Origin: Celerinatantimonas diazotrophica
GTDB taxonomy: Bacteria; Pseudomonadota; Gammaproteobacteria; Enterobacterales; Celerinatantimonadaceae
Assembly: GCF_004339545.1 (NCBI RefSeq)
Contig: NZ_SMGD01000013.1
Location: 1-64,000 of the forward strand
Reading direction: 5' to 3'
DNA: 64,000 nucleotides
The position numbers and the translations under genes were made by a program. This document shows, piece after piece, positions 8,286 to 17,226 of the stretch. Under the pieces are notes generated by a model, which did not search any database, was not told the DNA's origin, and saw only the letters and a program-made list of their open reading frames with translations. Within the stretch, counting starts at the first letter, position 1, and every line of letters begins with the position of its first letter.

Positions 8286-8289
8286 GACA

Positions 8290-8730
8290 ATGATGCTTAG
8301 CTATCTTATTTTATTCGCTGCCTCTTTTCTGGCTGCAACTATCTTGCCGTTTTATTCAGAAATTTTTCTATATGCGATGCTCAATCAAGGACATAGCGCA
8401 GCATTACTCGTAATTGTTGCAGCCTTAGGTAACACGCTCGGCTCTGTCGTAAACTGGTATTTAGGTTTATATATCCTGCGTTTTAAAAACAGACGATGGT
8501 TTTATTTTAAAGACAAACAAATTGATAAAATGCAGCGCTGGTTTAATCGATATGGTCAGTGGAGCCTATTATTCGCTTGGCTTCCCGTCGGAGGCGATGC
8601 ATTAACGTTGATTGCAGGGATCATGAAAGTTAACATAGTAAACTTTCTGATTTTGGTCGGAATTGGTAAAACAGTGCGTTACATTGGGGTTATCTATTTA
8701 GCCCATCTAACGCATGGATGGCTTACTTAA
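8290..8730 (+). CDS. YqaA family membrane protein
   Basis: A membrane protein of about 146 residues of the YqaA/SNARE-associated (DedA-like) type. It has an N-terminal hydrophobic hairpin, AALGNTLGSVVNWYLG as the family signature, a central polar loop (FKDKQIDKMQRWFNRYG), then WLPVGGDALTLIAGIMKVN and a final helix. Two adjacent ATGs at 8290 and 8293 lie just after the stop of the amidotransferase gene (8285), so it is the last gene of the operon. Function is not known; DedA relatives are linked to lipid transport. Confidence 0.85.
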   Translation: MMLSYLILFAASFLAATILPFYSEIFLYAMLNQGHSAALLVIVAALGNTLGSVVNWYLGLYILRFKNRRWFYFKDKQIDKMQRWFNRYGQWSLLFAWLPVGGDALTLIAGIMKVNIVNFLILVGIGKTVRYIGVIYLAHLTHGWLT

Positions 8731-8756
8731 GCATGCACTCCGATAGGAGCACATGC
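8731..8756. terminator. Weak hairpin between convergent operons
   Basis: GCATGCACTCC and GGAGCACATGC pair with two mismatches around a four-base loop, immediately after the yqaA-like stop and before the stop of the convergent MFS gene. No clear T tract follows. Confidence 0.4.
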
Positions 8757-8767
8757 CAGTAACACGC

Positions 8768-10072
8768 TTAAACTTCAGGCAACCTAGTCGCCAACAACGC
8801 ACCTAAAAAACCCATCATCGCTAACACAGCTAAAATTCCAGCTAAGCCAATTAACGGTTGCAACAAACTAACAAAGCCAGTCAATAGTAAAATGACCCCA
8901 ATGAGCGTATTACTCACTGAAACATAATCAGTTCGTTTATTTCCTTTACCCAGATTAACCAAATACGTTTTCCGCCCTAGCCTCACGCCCTGATGAGCAA
9001 TAGTGAGCAAAAAATACGCTCCTGGGATAAACCAAGCACCATAGTGACCTATTAAGGCTGTGCCAACAGAGATAGCAATCACAGCCCCTAACAGCGCACT
9101 AACCAAGGAGGCAATAATCATGACTTTACGGCTCGATATATCTGCAAACCAGCCCCAAAAAGGACCCGAGATGAGTTCAGCAAGACCACCAGCAGCTAGA
9201 AAAAATGACAATTGCAATAATGTTGATTGCCCTTGTTGCTGAGCAATCGCCACATAATATGGAGCACTTAAGGCGGAACAAAGCATCAGCGCACGAGCTA
9301 GCACAAAATAGCCAAACGGCTTATCTTTAAAGATCAGTGACAACCGTTTAAACGCTAACCATAATCCATTACGACCCCCATCAACAGCGCCTGGTTGTTC
9401 TATAACGCGGCTATAAATTAGTGCACCGAACGCCCAGCAGGCGGCCGCCAATACAAAGGCTAAGGTATATACAGTTAAGCTATGTCGCTGGGCAATATCA
9501 AGACTAACGCCCACCGCGACCAAGACAGTCACTAACCCGGCACCACTAGTAGCAAAACCACTGATGCGACCTCGGCGCTTTTTCTCTACGGTCTTACCCA
9601 AAACATCTTTAAAAGCAACCGAGTTAAGCCCTCTTGACAAGCTGAAAATACTTAGGAATAAAATGATCAACCAGCCTGCTGTCATTGCGTGGCTAAAATG
9701 AATACATAGCGCCACGGCGATCATCGACAAACTCATCAATAGGCTGCCGACAACCCACACATTGTGTCGAACGGCCAACTTTCTGACAAAATTGGCGATA
9801 ATAAGCTGAGGTAATAATGACCCCGATTCACGAATGGGTACAAGCCACCCTAAAAATACAGCCGGAACTCCTAATGACTGCATCACCCAAGGCAATGTGA
9901 CTTTAGGGTTCATTAAGGCATCGCCACTTTTACTTAAAAATTGAGCAAGAAGGATTTTAAAGAAGTTGCCTGCCACAATTTGGCACTGTGAATCATCAAT
10001 ATCTTGGCAAGCTCTGGCATCCTCTTCACTGCCGATTTTTTCATACAGTGCTTGTGATACTTTCCCAGCCAT
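8768..10072 (-). CDS. Major facilitator superfamily transporter
   Basis: A 434-residue inner-membrane protein with about twelve hydrophobic segments. GWLVPIRESGSLLPQ and GRISGFATSGAGLV mark the N-half, and the second half begins after the polar stretch around residues 215-235. Loops are short and basic on the presumed cytoplasmic side, for example VFKDVLGKTVEKKRRGRIS. An N-terminal extension of about 40 residues with two cysteines precedes the first helix. No substrate-specific motif is recognised. It appears to be monocistronic. Confidence 0.8.
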   Translation of the reverse strand: MAGKVSQALYEKIGSEEDARACQDIDDSQCQIVAGNFFKILLAQFLSKSGDALMNPKVTLPWVMQSLGVPAVFLGWLVPIRESGSLLPQLIIANFVRKLAVRHNVWVVGSLLMSLSMIAVALCIHFSHAMTAGWLIILFLSIFSLSRGLNSVAFKDVLGKTVEKKRRGRISGFATSGAGLVTVLVAVGVSLDIAQRHSLTVYTLAFVLAAACWAFGALIYSRVIEQPGAVDGGRNGLWLAFKRLSLIFKDKPFGYFVLARALMLCSALSAPYYVAIAQQQGQSTLLQLSFFLAAGGLAELISGPFWGWFADISSRKVMIIASLVSALLGAVIAISVGTALIGHYGAWFIPGAYFLLTIAHQGVRLGRKTYLVNLGKGNKRTDYVSVSNTLIGVILLLTGFVSLLQPLIGLAGILAVLAMMGFLGALLATRLPEV

Positions 10073-10162
10073 GACCCCTCCTAAAAATAGCGATCGTATT
10101 TATACAGCAACAGACTAAAACAGGATGATAACTGCGCAGCCATGAACAAGCTGCGCGATACT

Positions 10163-10594
10163 TTACTTAGTATTACGAACAATAACACTATGACGGGCAC
10201 TACAGATAAGTCGATCAGGGTGAGCTTGATCACGAATATCAATATGCCATAGCTGCAATAATCCGCCCAAACGAATCGGTGTGGCTTTAGCGACCACCTG
10301 ACCAGATTTCATGGGCAGAAGATGGTTAGCACTAATATCAACGCCTAGGATATGACACCCTTGCGGACAAGCAAAAAAGCCTGCAATACTACCGACCGTC
10401 TCCGCTAAAGCAGCGCTAGCACCACCATGTAGCAACCCTACGGGTTGTCTTACGGCATTAGTCACTGGCATAGTTGCACATAGATAATCATCTCCAAACT
10501 CGCAAAAACGTGTCTGGGTAGCTTCAAGCATAGTACCTGGGATCAGTGCATTTAATCGCTCTAAACTGATCTCTTTTTGCCAAATCTGACTCAC
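10163..10594 (-). CDS. menI: Hotdog-fold acyl-CoA thioesterase, MenI-like
   Basis: A 143-residue protein matching E. coli MenI (YdiI) closely along its length as I remember it. It starts with IWQKEISLERLNAL and contains QPVGLLHGGASAALAETVGS, whose glutamate is the catalytic residue, and GVDISANHLLPMKSGQV. MenI hydrolyses 1,4-dihydroxy-2-naphthoyl-CoA in menaquinone synthesis. Its start abuts the stop of the ydiJ-like gene, the same neighbour as in E. coli, so the two form an operon. A related broad-range thioesterase (EntH-like) is the alternative, but the context favours MenI. Confidence 0.88.
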   Translation of the reverse strand: MSQIWQKEISLERLNALIPGTMLEATQTRFCEFGDDYLCATMPVTNAVRQPVGLLHGGASAALAETVGSIAGFFACPQGCHILGVDISANHLLPMKSGQVVAKATPIRLGGLLQLWHIDIRDQAHPDRLICSARHSVIVRNTK

Positions 10595-13500
10595 TTAAAC
10601 TCCTTGGACAATATGTAACAAAGCCTGTACAGGATGTAATAATTTGACGCCTTCAAATCGTTTTACCTGACAACGACACGAATAGCCAGTTGCTAAGCAC
10701 TGATCTTTAGGTAAAAATTCTAAAGTCTTCTGCCAGCTCATGGCATAAATTTCTTTTGATGTCTCTAACTGACTGGCATCATGACCATAAGTTCCGGCCA
10801 TGCCACAGCATCCCACTGATTGGACTTCACAATTTGCGCCAAAATGAGTAAAAATTTTGGCCCAAATGCTATCAGAACCGGGCAGCAAGGCTTTTTCAGT
10901 ACAATGGCCTAACAGATAAAATGGCGCATGGGAACTCTTCGGATAACTGTCAATGGCAGCTAAAATTTGAGAGAGCCACTCCTGAGCCAAGAGCACATTA
11001 AAATTGCCCCGCTCTTCTTTCAGTATCGTTTTATATTCGTCGCGATAACATAACACCATCGCCGGGTCGACACCGGCCATAGCAATACCAAGGCTTGCCA
11101 CCTGGTTTAAAAATTCAGCACAACTACGCGCGGTTTTCTCAAATTGTGCTAAAAAGCCCTGAACATGCTGAGCTTTGCCGTTTGGTTTAAAAGGAACCAA
11201 CACCGGATGATAACCTAACGCAGCCACCAGTTTCACAAAATCAGCCACAACATCTGCTTCATAAAAGCTGGTAAATGGGTCTTGTATAATGAGCAACGTT
11301 TTCGCTTTCTCGTCAATGCTGAGCCGTTTTAATGCCGCAAAGTCAAACTCAGTTTTGAGCGATTTAGGGATCCATTCGCGCAATGGTGGATAACTCAACT
11401 TAGGTAAACTAACCAGTCCAACCATTTGACGAGTCATGTTTTGCGCCATTTTCGATGACATAGTCCAGTTCATCAACCGTGGCATTCTGGCCATAACTGG
11501 CAGATAACTTTCAACATATCCAACTACATAATCTTTTAATGGCCGCAAATAGCGACTGTGGTAGAGGAATAAAAATCGGCTGCGAAATTGCGGAACATCC
11601 ACTTGAATAGGACATCCAGTTGCACATGCTTTACAAGCGAGGCAAGTCTGCATTGCCGCCATTACTTCATGGCTAAAATCATATTCACCTTGCCGCTTTG
11701 CCATAGTGTGGCGAATTTTAGACAACCAGTGATCCGCTGGCTTTTTACCATTTAAAGCCTGTTGTTCAAGTTCAAATGGATCGATCCCCATCTGCGAAAA
11801 CTGGCGCAACCATTCCCGCATTAATCCAGCTCGCCCTTTGGGAGAAAAACGCCGGTCATAACTGACCTTAAATGATGGACACATCGGTGAGCTCGTGTCG
11901 TAGTTAAAGCACAACCCATTGCCGTTACAATCCATCACGCTGTGAAAGCTATCCCGAATATTGACCGGAATTTGTCGATCAAGCGTCCCGCGTTTTACAC
12001 TATCAACTGAAACCAGTGATGCATCACTATTTAACGGGGTACAAATTTTCCCAGGATTAAGTTGATTATGCGGATCAAAAGCAGCTTTAATCTTTCTCAG
12101 CTGCGTAAATAATTGTTCACCAAAAAACGTGGGACTATATTCAGAACGAAACCCTTTCCCATGTTCTCCCCACATCAACCCGCCGTATTTAGCAGTCAAG
12201 GCCACAACCTGATCAGAAATCGAGCGCATCACTTTTTCCTGTTCAGGATCGCATAAATCCAAAGCTGGACGCACATGTAATACCCCGGCATCAACATGAC
12301 CGAACATGCCATATTGCAAATTATGTGAATCAAGCAGAGAACGAAACTCCATAATGTAATCAGCCAGATTATGCGGAGGAACACAAGTATCCTCAGTAAA
12401 CGGAACTGGTTTTTGCCGTCCTTTGGTATTCCCCAACAAACCTACAGCCTTTTTTCGCATCGCATAGATTTGTTGAATGCTCGCTAAATCATCGCACAAC
12501 TGATATCCCAAAATTGTTCCATCCTGTTGGGCTTGATCTAGTTGGGAGCATAGCGCGACAACTTTTTCATGTTGCGATTTATAATCATTGCCGGCAAATT
12601 CAACAATATTAATGCCATCCATCGGCTGGTCATTAACCTGTTTAAACAGATGGTGAACACTATGCCAAATAATATCTTCACGAGCCAAATTAAGCACTTT
12701 GGAGTCGATGGTTTCAACAGACAGAGCCTGCGCTTGAACTAATGCTGGAGCATGACGCAAAGCTGCTTCAAATGAGGCATATTTGATATTCACCAATGTG
12801 CGATATTGCGGAATAGGCGTCAGATCAAGTTTCGCTTCACAGATAAATGCCAAAGATCCTTCACTACCACACAGCAATCGAGTTAAATCGATTTCATCAA
12901 GTTCAGTATCATAAGCATGTTTAAGATCATAGCCAGTCAGAAACCGGTTCAATGGTGGGAATTTTTCATCAATTAGAGCCCGATTATCAACACAAACTTC
13001 AGTGGCCGTTTGCAGCATAATGTTACCACTGTGACGAGCCACGTTAGTTGCTATTGGGGCTGTAGTTAAGCGCTCACCATCCATTGTCACTGCGGTCAGT
13101 TCCAGAACATGATCACTCGTTTTGCCGTATTGCAGCGACCCTTGACCAGAAGCATCTGTATTGATCATACCCCCGAGTGTTGCGCGATTACTCGTTGATA
13201 AATCTGGAGCAAAAAACAAACCATGTTCTTTCAATAATTCGTTTAGTGCATCTTTAACCATTCCGGTTTGCACTTTAACCCAGCGCTGCTCAACATTTAA
13301 TTCAATGAGCTGATTCATATGCCGTGATAAATCGACAACAATACCATCGGTGAGCGATTGGCCATTGGTTCCCGTCCCTCCACCGCGCGGAGTTAAAGAT
13401 ACAGCTTGCATTGCTGGGTCATTCGCCAAGCGTGTCGCAATCTGAATATCATCAATCGTTTTAGGAAAAATAACTGCCTGAGGCAAAAGCTGATACACCG

Positions 13501-13636
13501 AGTTATCAGTTGCCACAGCCAGACGACTCGAATAACGGGTTTCAATTTCACCGCGAAAGCCATTTTGTTTAAGCTGCTCAAGATAATTTTGATAATTTGC
13601 CGCCAAAGGAGGCGTTTCAGACAATCTAGGAATCAT
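10595..13636 (-). CDS. ydiJ: FAD- and Fe-S-containing dehydrogenase YdiJ
   Basis: A protein of about 1013 residues, against 1018 for E. coli YdiJ. The N-terminal FAD-binding domain carries TPRGGGTGTNGQSLTDG. The FAD-linked oxidase C-terminal domain includes GHVDAGVLHVRP and WGEHGKGFRSEY, and a ferredoxin-like cluster site follows in CLACKACATGCPIQV. The C-terminal part has cysteine-rich CCG-type motifs (SVGCCGMAGTYGHD and LATGYSCRCQVKRF). E. coli YdiJ is reported to oxidise D-2-hydroxyglutarate. The ATG at 13636 giving MIPRLSETPP matches the E. coli start better than the one eight codons upstream. It is followed directly by menI. Confidence 0.92.
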   Translation of the reverse strand: MIPRLSETPPLAANYQNYLEQLKQNGFRGEIETRYSSRLAVATDNSVYQLLPQAVIFPKTIDDIQIATRLANDPAMQAVSLTPRGGGTGTNGQSLTDGIVVDLSRHMNQLIELNVEQRWVKVQTGMVKDALNELLKEHGLFFAPDLSTSNRATLGGMINTDASGQGSLQYGKTSDHVLELTAVTMDGERLTTAPIATNVARHSGNIMLQTATEVCVDNRALIDEKFPPLNRFLTGYDLKHAYDTELDEIDLTRLLCGSEGSLAFICEAKLDLTPIPQYRTLVNIKYASFEAALRHAPALVQAQALSVETIDSKVLNLAREDIIWHSVHHLFKQVNDQPMDGINIVEFAGNDYKSQHEKVVALCSQLDQAQQDGTILGYQLCDDLASIQQIYAMRKKAVGLLGNTKGRQKPVPFTEDTCVPPHNLADYIMEFRSLLDSHNLQYGMFGHVDAGVLHVRPALDLCDPEQEKVMRSISDQVVALTAKYGGLMWGEHGKGFRSEYSPTFFGEQLFTQLRKIKAAFDPHNQLNPGKICTPLNSDASLVSVDSVKRGTLDRQIPVNIRDSFHSVMDCNGNGLCFNYDTSSPMCPSFKVSYDRRFSPKGRAGLMREWLRQFSQMGIDPFELEQQALNGKKPADHWLSKIRHTMAKRQGEYDFSHEVMAAMQTCLACKACATGCPIQVDVPQFRSRFLFLYHSRYLRPLKDYVVGYVESYLPVMARMPRLMNWTMSSKMAQNMTRQMVGLVSLPKLSYPPLREWIPKSLKTEFDFAALKRLSIDEKAKTLLIIQDPFTSFYEADVVADFVKLVAALGYHPVLVPFKPNGKAQHVQGFLAQFEKTARSCAEFLNQVASLGIAMAGVDPAMVLCYRDEYKTILKEERGNFNVLLAQEWLSQILAAIDSYPKSSHAPFYLLGHCTEKALLPGSDSIWAKIFTHFGANCEVQSVGCCGMAGTYGHDASQLETSKEIYAMSWQKTLEFLPKDQCLATGYSCRCQVKRFEGVKLLHPVQALLHIVQGV

Positions 13637-13854
13637 AATAAGTGTGCCGCAACGAGACAATTAGTGCTAAAAAGATGTTGTGTTAAACGTCTATAAACGT
13701 TTTATTTTTTGCTCAATGCACCGATATAACTTAAGTAAAAACAAGATAATAAATATATCAAAAGCTTTGGTAAAACTGAGTTATAGCGATGTAATAAGGT
13801 TTAGAAATCATCAGCTAACGATAATTTAATAAAATCAGTATACCATGAAAAAAG

Positions 13855-13879
13855 CCCCTGTCTTGCAAAGACAGGGGCA
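13855..13879 (-). terminator. Strong rho-independent terminator after the btuCD transcript
   Basis: GCCCCTGTCTT and AAGACAGGGGC form a perfect eleven-base-pair stem with a three-base loop. On the minus strand it is followed by TTTTTTC. It ends the minus-strand transcript carrying the 42-residue gene and probably btuCD and astE. Confidence 0.92.
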
Positions 13880-13896
13880 AAAACAAAAAGGGCAAA

Positions 13897-14025
13897 TTAG
13901 CGGCGCAGCCGGCGTCGGCTATGGGTAAGCCGATGACGACGTTTAGCAGCACGCTTACGTTCATCTCTGTTGTGTTCTAAATAAAAGAACGCTTCATCAT
14001 TGTCCGACTGATTCTTCCAAATCAT
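13897..14025 (-). CDS. Small highly basic protein, 42 residues
   Basis: A short gene missed by length cut-offs. It has a strong GGGAGG site before the ATG, a 42-residue product starting MIWKNQSDNDEAFFYLEHN and ending in an arginine-rich tail (ERKRAAKRRHRLTHSRRR), and a strong terminator 18 bases after its stop. The acidic N-half and basic C-half suggest a nucleic-acid or ribosome-binding peptide, but I recognise no family. It lies 46 bases downstream of btuD on the same strand. The spacing, ribosome site and terminator make it very likely to be expressed. Confidence 0.7.
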   Translation of the reverse strand: MIWKNQSDNDEAFFYLEHNRDERKRAAKRRHRLTHSRRRLRR

Positions 14026-14071
14026 CAGTTGCCTCCCGTGCAACTTTTAGATGGACCAACAAGACGGAAAC

Positions 14072-14830
14072 TCACGCTAATATCAATTGGGTGTGACCAT
14101 TGATATTAATTTGAGCCATCGAAACGCCGAATAACTCAGCAAGCCGCGGTGCAGTTAAAACCTGCTGAGCAGGCCCCATTATTTTATGCCTCCCTTGATG
14201 AAGTAACAATACATCCATGGCATAAAAAGTAGCTAAATTTAAATCGTGCAGAGACAAAAGAATACTTTGCCCTTGCTTACATCGATCTTGTAAAAGATGA
14301 ATCACGGCATGTTGAAATTGCGGATCTAGAGCACTTAAAGGCTCGTCAAGCAATAATAGGCAGTGCTCCGGTTTGAGCCTCAAATCACTGCCAATGAAAA
14401 TACTGGCTAAACTGACTCGCTGCAACTCTCCACCAGAGAGTTCAACTAAGCGCCGTTTGAGTAACGCCGACAAAGATAACTGCTCAATGATTTCATCAAT
14501 CACCTGATAGGCAAGCGGCCGACTATGTCCGAACAATGATTGTGCAGCCAATTGCAACTGTTCATTCACACACAGATAAACGCGTTGTTGAGATTGTTGA
14601 GCCAACCAACTTCGATATTGTGATAGCTCAGCCACACCATAACTGGCTATAGGTTGGCCAAGAAATTGAATCGCACCGCGACTCGGGGCAATATATCCAG
14701 CGAGCGTCTCTAAGAGAGTTGATTTACCGGCGCCATTAGCACCACACAAGGCAACCATTTGCCCTCTGCCAATTTGCAGCTGTTCGATAACAAGATAATT
14801 TCTAACCTCAAGATCCGTTATCTCAATCAT
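14072..14830 (-). CDS. btuD: Vitamin B12 ABC transporter ATP-binding protein BtuD
   Basis: A 252-residue ABC ATPase. Walker A is GANGAGKSTLLETLAG near residue 30, the signature is LSGGELQRVSLA near residue 128, and Walker B is LLLLDEPLSALD, followed by the switch histidine in LLSLHDLNLA. The order after a BtuC-like permease and the length (E. coli BtuD is 249) point to cobalamin import. A haem or ferric-siderophore importer is the alternative. Its ATG overlaps the end of btuC by eight bases. Confidence 0.85.
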   Translation of the reverse strand: MIEITDLEVRNYLVIEQLQIGRGQMVALCGANGAGKSTLLETLAGYIAPSRGAIQFLGQPIASYGVAELSQYRSWLAQQSQQRVYLCVNEQLQLAAQSLFGHSRPLAYQVIDEIIEQLSLSALLKRRLVELSGGELQRVSLASIFIGSDLRLKPEHCLLLLDEPLSALDPQFQHAVIHLLQDRCKQGQSILLSLHDLNLATFYAMDVLLLHQGRHKIMGPAQQVLTAPRLAELFGVSMAQININGHTQLILA

Positions 14831-15803
14831 AGGGATGTCTCAACAACAAAAAGAACAAAATCGGCCCACCAATCGTGGCGGTAATCACGCCAATAGGCAA
14901 TTCCTGTCCGGGAATAATCGTCAACGCTAACGCATCAGCAATCAATACAACTGCCGCCCCCAGTATCGCACTTAACCATAATAATTGGCGCTGCTCATCG
15001 CCATAAATACGCCGAATCACATGAGGCACTAATAAACCAATAAAACTGATCGTTCCAGCACACGCAACGCTAATGGCGCTCAATAACGAAACCCATAGGA
15101 TCAGCCGTGGACGTACCTTATGAATGTCAACGCCAAGCGAGAAAGCATAGCGGTCCCCCAGTAGCAACCAGTTCAGATAGCGACTGTCATATATAAGCAA
15201 AACAAAAACTGATAAAAATAGTGGGCTCAGATGGTAAACCTGACCATGGGCAAAACTTAATGATCCCATTAACCAATATAATAGCTGCCTGAGATTCTGC
15301 TCGGGAGAAAAATACAAACACCAAGTAATCCCCGCGCCAGCAATAATACCAATGACCACCCCAAATAATAGCAGCGTGGCACTACCAAACTGGTAACGCT
15401 TAGCCATCGAAAAGAGTAATAAGGCAATCACAAGTGCTCCGATAAAGGCAGCTAAAGTAATCATCCAAATAGGTAGCGCCCAACCCAATAAAGCGCTTAA
15501 TACCATAGCAAGTACCGCGGCTAAACTAGCACCTGAGGAGATCCCTAATAACCCCGGCTCTGCCAGTGGATTATGCAATACGGTCTGTAAAATACTCCCG
15601 GAGGCGCCCAGCGATGCTCCGACTAATATTGCAGCTAGCGCGCGGGGCAAACGTAATTCAAAAAAGACTTGATGCGTCAATGACGATGAATTCAATAACG
15701 CCGACCAACTAAGAGCCATCTGCCCAATTTGCAAATGGACGACAAAAGCGACCAACAAAATAAAAGCAGCGCCGCCTAGACGCCTGATATTAAGCGGTTG
15801 CAA
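14823..15803 (-). CDS. btuC: Vitamin B12 ABC transporter permease BtuC
   Basis: A 326-residue inner-membrane permease of the FecCD/BtuC family, the same length as E. coli BtuC, with about ten membrane helices. LRLPRALAAILVGASLGASG at residues 51-70 is the family signature, followed by LHNPLAEPGLLGISSGASLA, and FIGLLVPHVIRRIYGDE near residue 255 is the coupling loop that contacts BtuD. The periplasmic binding protein BtuF and the receptor BtuB are not in the window. The gene lies between astE and btuD on the minus strand. Confidence 0.87.
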   Translation of the reverse strand: MQPLNIRRLGGAAFILLVAFVVHLQIGQMALSWSALLNSSSLTHQVFFELRLPRALAAILVGASLGASGSILQTVLHNPLAEPGLLGISSGASLAAVLAMVLSALLGWALPIWMITLAAFIGALVIALLLFSMAKRYQFGSATLLLFGVVIGIIAGAGITWCLYFSPEQNLRQLLYWLMGSLSFAHGQVYHLSPLFLSVFVLLIYDSRYLNWLLLGDRYAFSLGVDIHKVRPRLILWVSLLSAISVACAGTISFIGLLVPHVIRRIYGDEQRQLLWLSAILGAAVVLIADALALTIIPGQELPIGVITATIGGPILFFLLLRHPYD

Positions 15804-15813
15804 ATTCGTTATC

Positions 15814-16842
15814 CTATGAGTTAACTAAATGCTGGCACTGAGAGCGACTCATTGCTTTCACTAAAATCGCAGCCCGCTGACCAATCGCAACTTTAGCATT
15901 AGGAAACACGACTGCTTTAGGCCCATCCTTAACTCGAATCAGCCCACCGCCTTGTGTTGCTAAAAGCTCACCCTCTTCAAACAGCGTGAAGTTCGCTAAG
16001 TCGTCAGCAAAGTTAAACTCTAAGTTTTCATCTTGGCGAATAATCTCTTCAGTCACCTGATACCAATGGCATTGTTGATAACGAACCGTTCCCCAATCGA
16101 CCCGAACATGGGTAACTAACCGACGGATAGCACTATCGAGCGCACGGAGTCTAGACAAGTCATTGTGACCGAAAGGTTTCACCTGCCCTAGCTCAACCGT
16201 AAACGACTGAGCATCGTGAACGGATGCACTATGGTAACTGAACGTCTGAGTACTCTGATGATAAAACAGAACACAGTTAACATCACAGTGCTGCAAAAAT
16301 GCAAGTTGCGATAAATTATGGGGGCGCTGTGGTATATATGGCGCAACTGCAAATTTTTCGTGCACAGAACCCCGAATCGCCGTATGTAGATCATAGTGCA
16401 GCCGCTCGAGTGCAAAGCGCTCATAGAAATCAGACATCCATCCAGCTAACTGTGCCGCACGCTGATGTTCCAAGCTATTTCCCTGATGCCAAGCACCACA
16501 AAAGAGTCGGTTAAGATTAAATTCAAGTTCTCGCTTGGCCGCAATCATCGCATTAGGATGACCAAATAACAAAAGTAGTGGATGATGAGTGCGCAGTGTT
16601 CCCTTTAACAAATCATCTAACAGCTGATTCAGCCACTCAATGGGCGCTGTTTCATTACCATGAATTCCCGCCGAAAGAACAATCGCTTTACAGTGATTAG
16701 TAAAATGTTTAGGGGTAATGACCAGAGCACCAGCACCAATCAATTCAATTTTCTCACCACCAGGAAGTTCAGCTTGGGCATACTCCGAGTCACTGGGATG
16801 CGTTAAAAGGTAACTGAGATAATCAGAAGTAAAGGGCAACAT
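15814..16842 (-). CDS. astE: Succinylglutamate desuccinylase AstE
   Basis: A 342-residue zinc hydrolase of the AstE/aspartoacylase family. SAGIHGNETAPIEWLNQL supplies the zinc ligands His and Glu, HYDLHTAIRGSVHEKFAV supplies the third ligand and substrate-binding residues, and SFTVELGQVKPFG contains the catalytic glutamate. In the arginine succinyltransferase pathway it releases glutamate and succinate from N-succinylglutamate. No other ast genes are in the window, so the pathway genes are split or the enzyme works on a related acyl amino acid. It is ten bases upstream of btuC, an unusual pairing. Confidence 0.87.
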   Translation of the reverse strand: MLPFTSDYLSYLLTHPSDSEYAQAELPGGEKIELIGAGALVITPKHFTNHCKAIVLSAGIHGNETAPIEWLNQLLDDLLKGTLRTHHPLLLLFGHPNAMIAAKRELEFNLNRLFCGAWHQGNSLEHQRAAQLAGWMSDFYERFALERLHYDLHTAIRGSVHEKFAVAPYIPQRPHNLSQLAFLQHCDVNCVLFYHQSTQTFSYHSASVHDAQSFTVELGQVKPFGHNDLSRLRALDSAIRRLVTHVRVDWGTVRYQQCHWYQVTEEIIRQDENLEFNFADDLANFTLFEEGELLATQGGGLIRVKDGPKAVVFPNAKVAIGQRAAILVKAMSRSQCQHLVNS

Positions 16843-16913
16843 AACAAACTCCTTAGAAAGCTATCTTTATTATGCCCTTATCCTTGCGATTAATCCAAAA
16901 TCGTTGATTTGTA

Positions 16914-17189
16914 TTAGGAACTATAAACCTATCGTGGTGGAATTTCGTTCAAGTTAAATGCGTAATGCGTTTTGAAGGCGGCGCAGCCTGTGTCGCTTAA
17001 TGAGTTAAGCAAAAGGATCTAACAAGGATTCAGAATTTGTGTAAATAAACCAGAAGGGCAGCATCTGAGGCTAATTTATCCAGCGTTAAGCGTTCTTTGT
17101 AGCCAATGGCCACACGGCAAAACGTTTGCCTAGCCTAAACCAGCCTCATGTTGCTGAAAACATAATCAATAAAGGTCAAAAGTCCCTAA
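16914..17189 (-). mobile_element. Decayed copy of the MITE-like element
   Basis: The segment from TTAG at 16914 to CTAA at 17189 follows the element family from end to end in inverse orientation with many substitutions: gaactataaacctatcgtgg at the left end, ggcggcgcagcctgtgtcgc, agggcagcatctgaggctaa, tttatccagcgttaagcgtt and aaaggtcaaaagtccctaa at the right end. It lies in the gap between glgP and astE and is the oldest-looking copy. Confidence 0.8.
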
Positions 17190-17226
17190 CAACAGCCCGA
17201 AAAACGAGCTGTTATTTTATGTTTGC

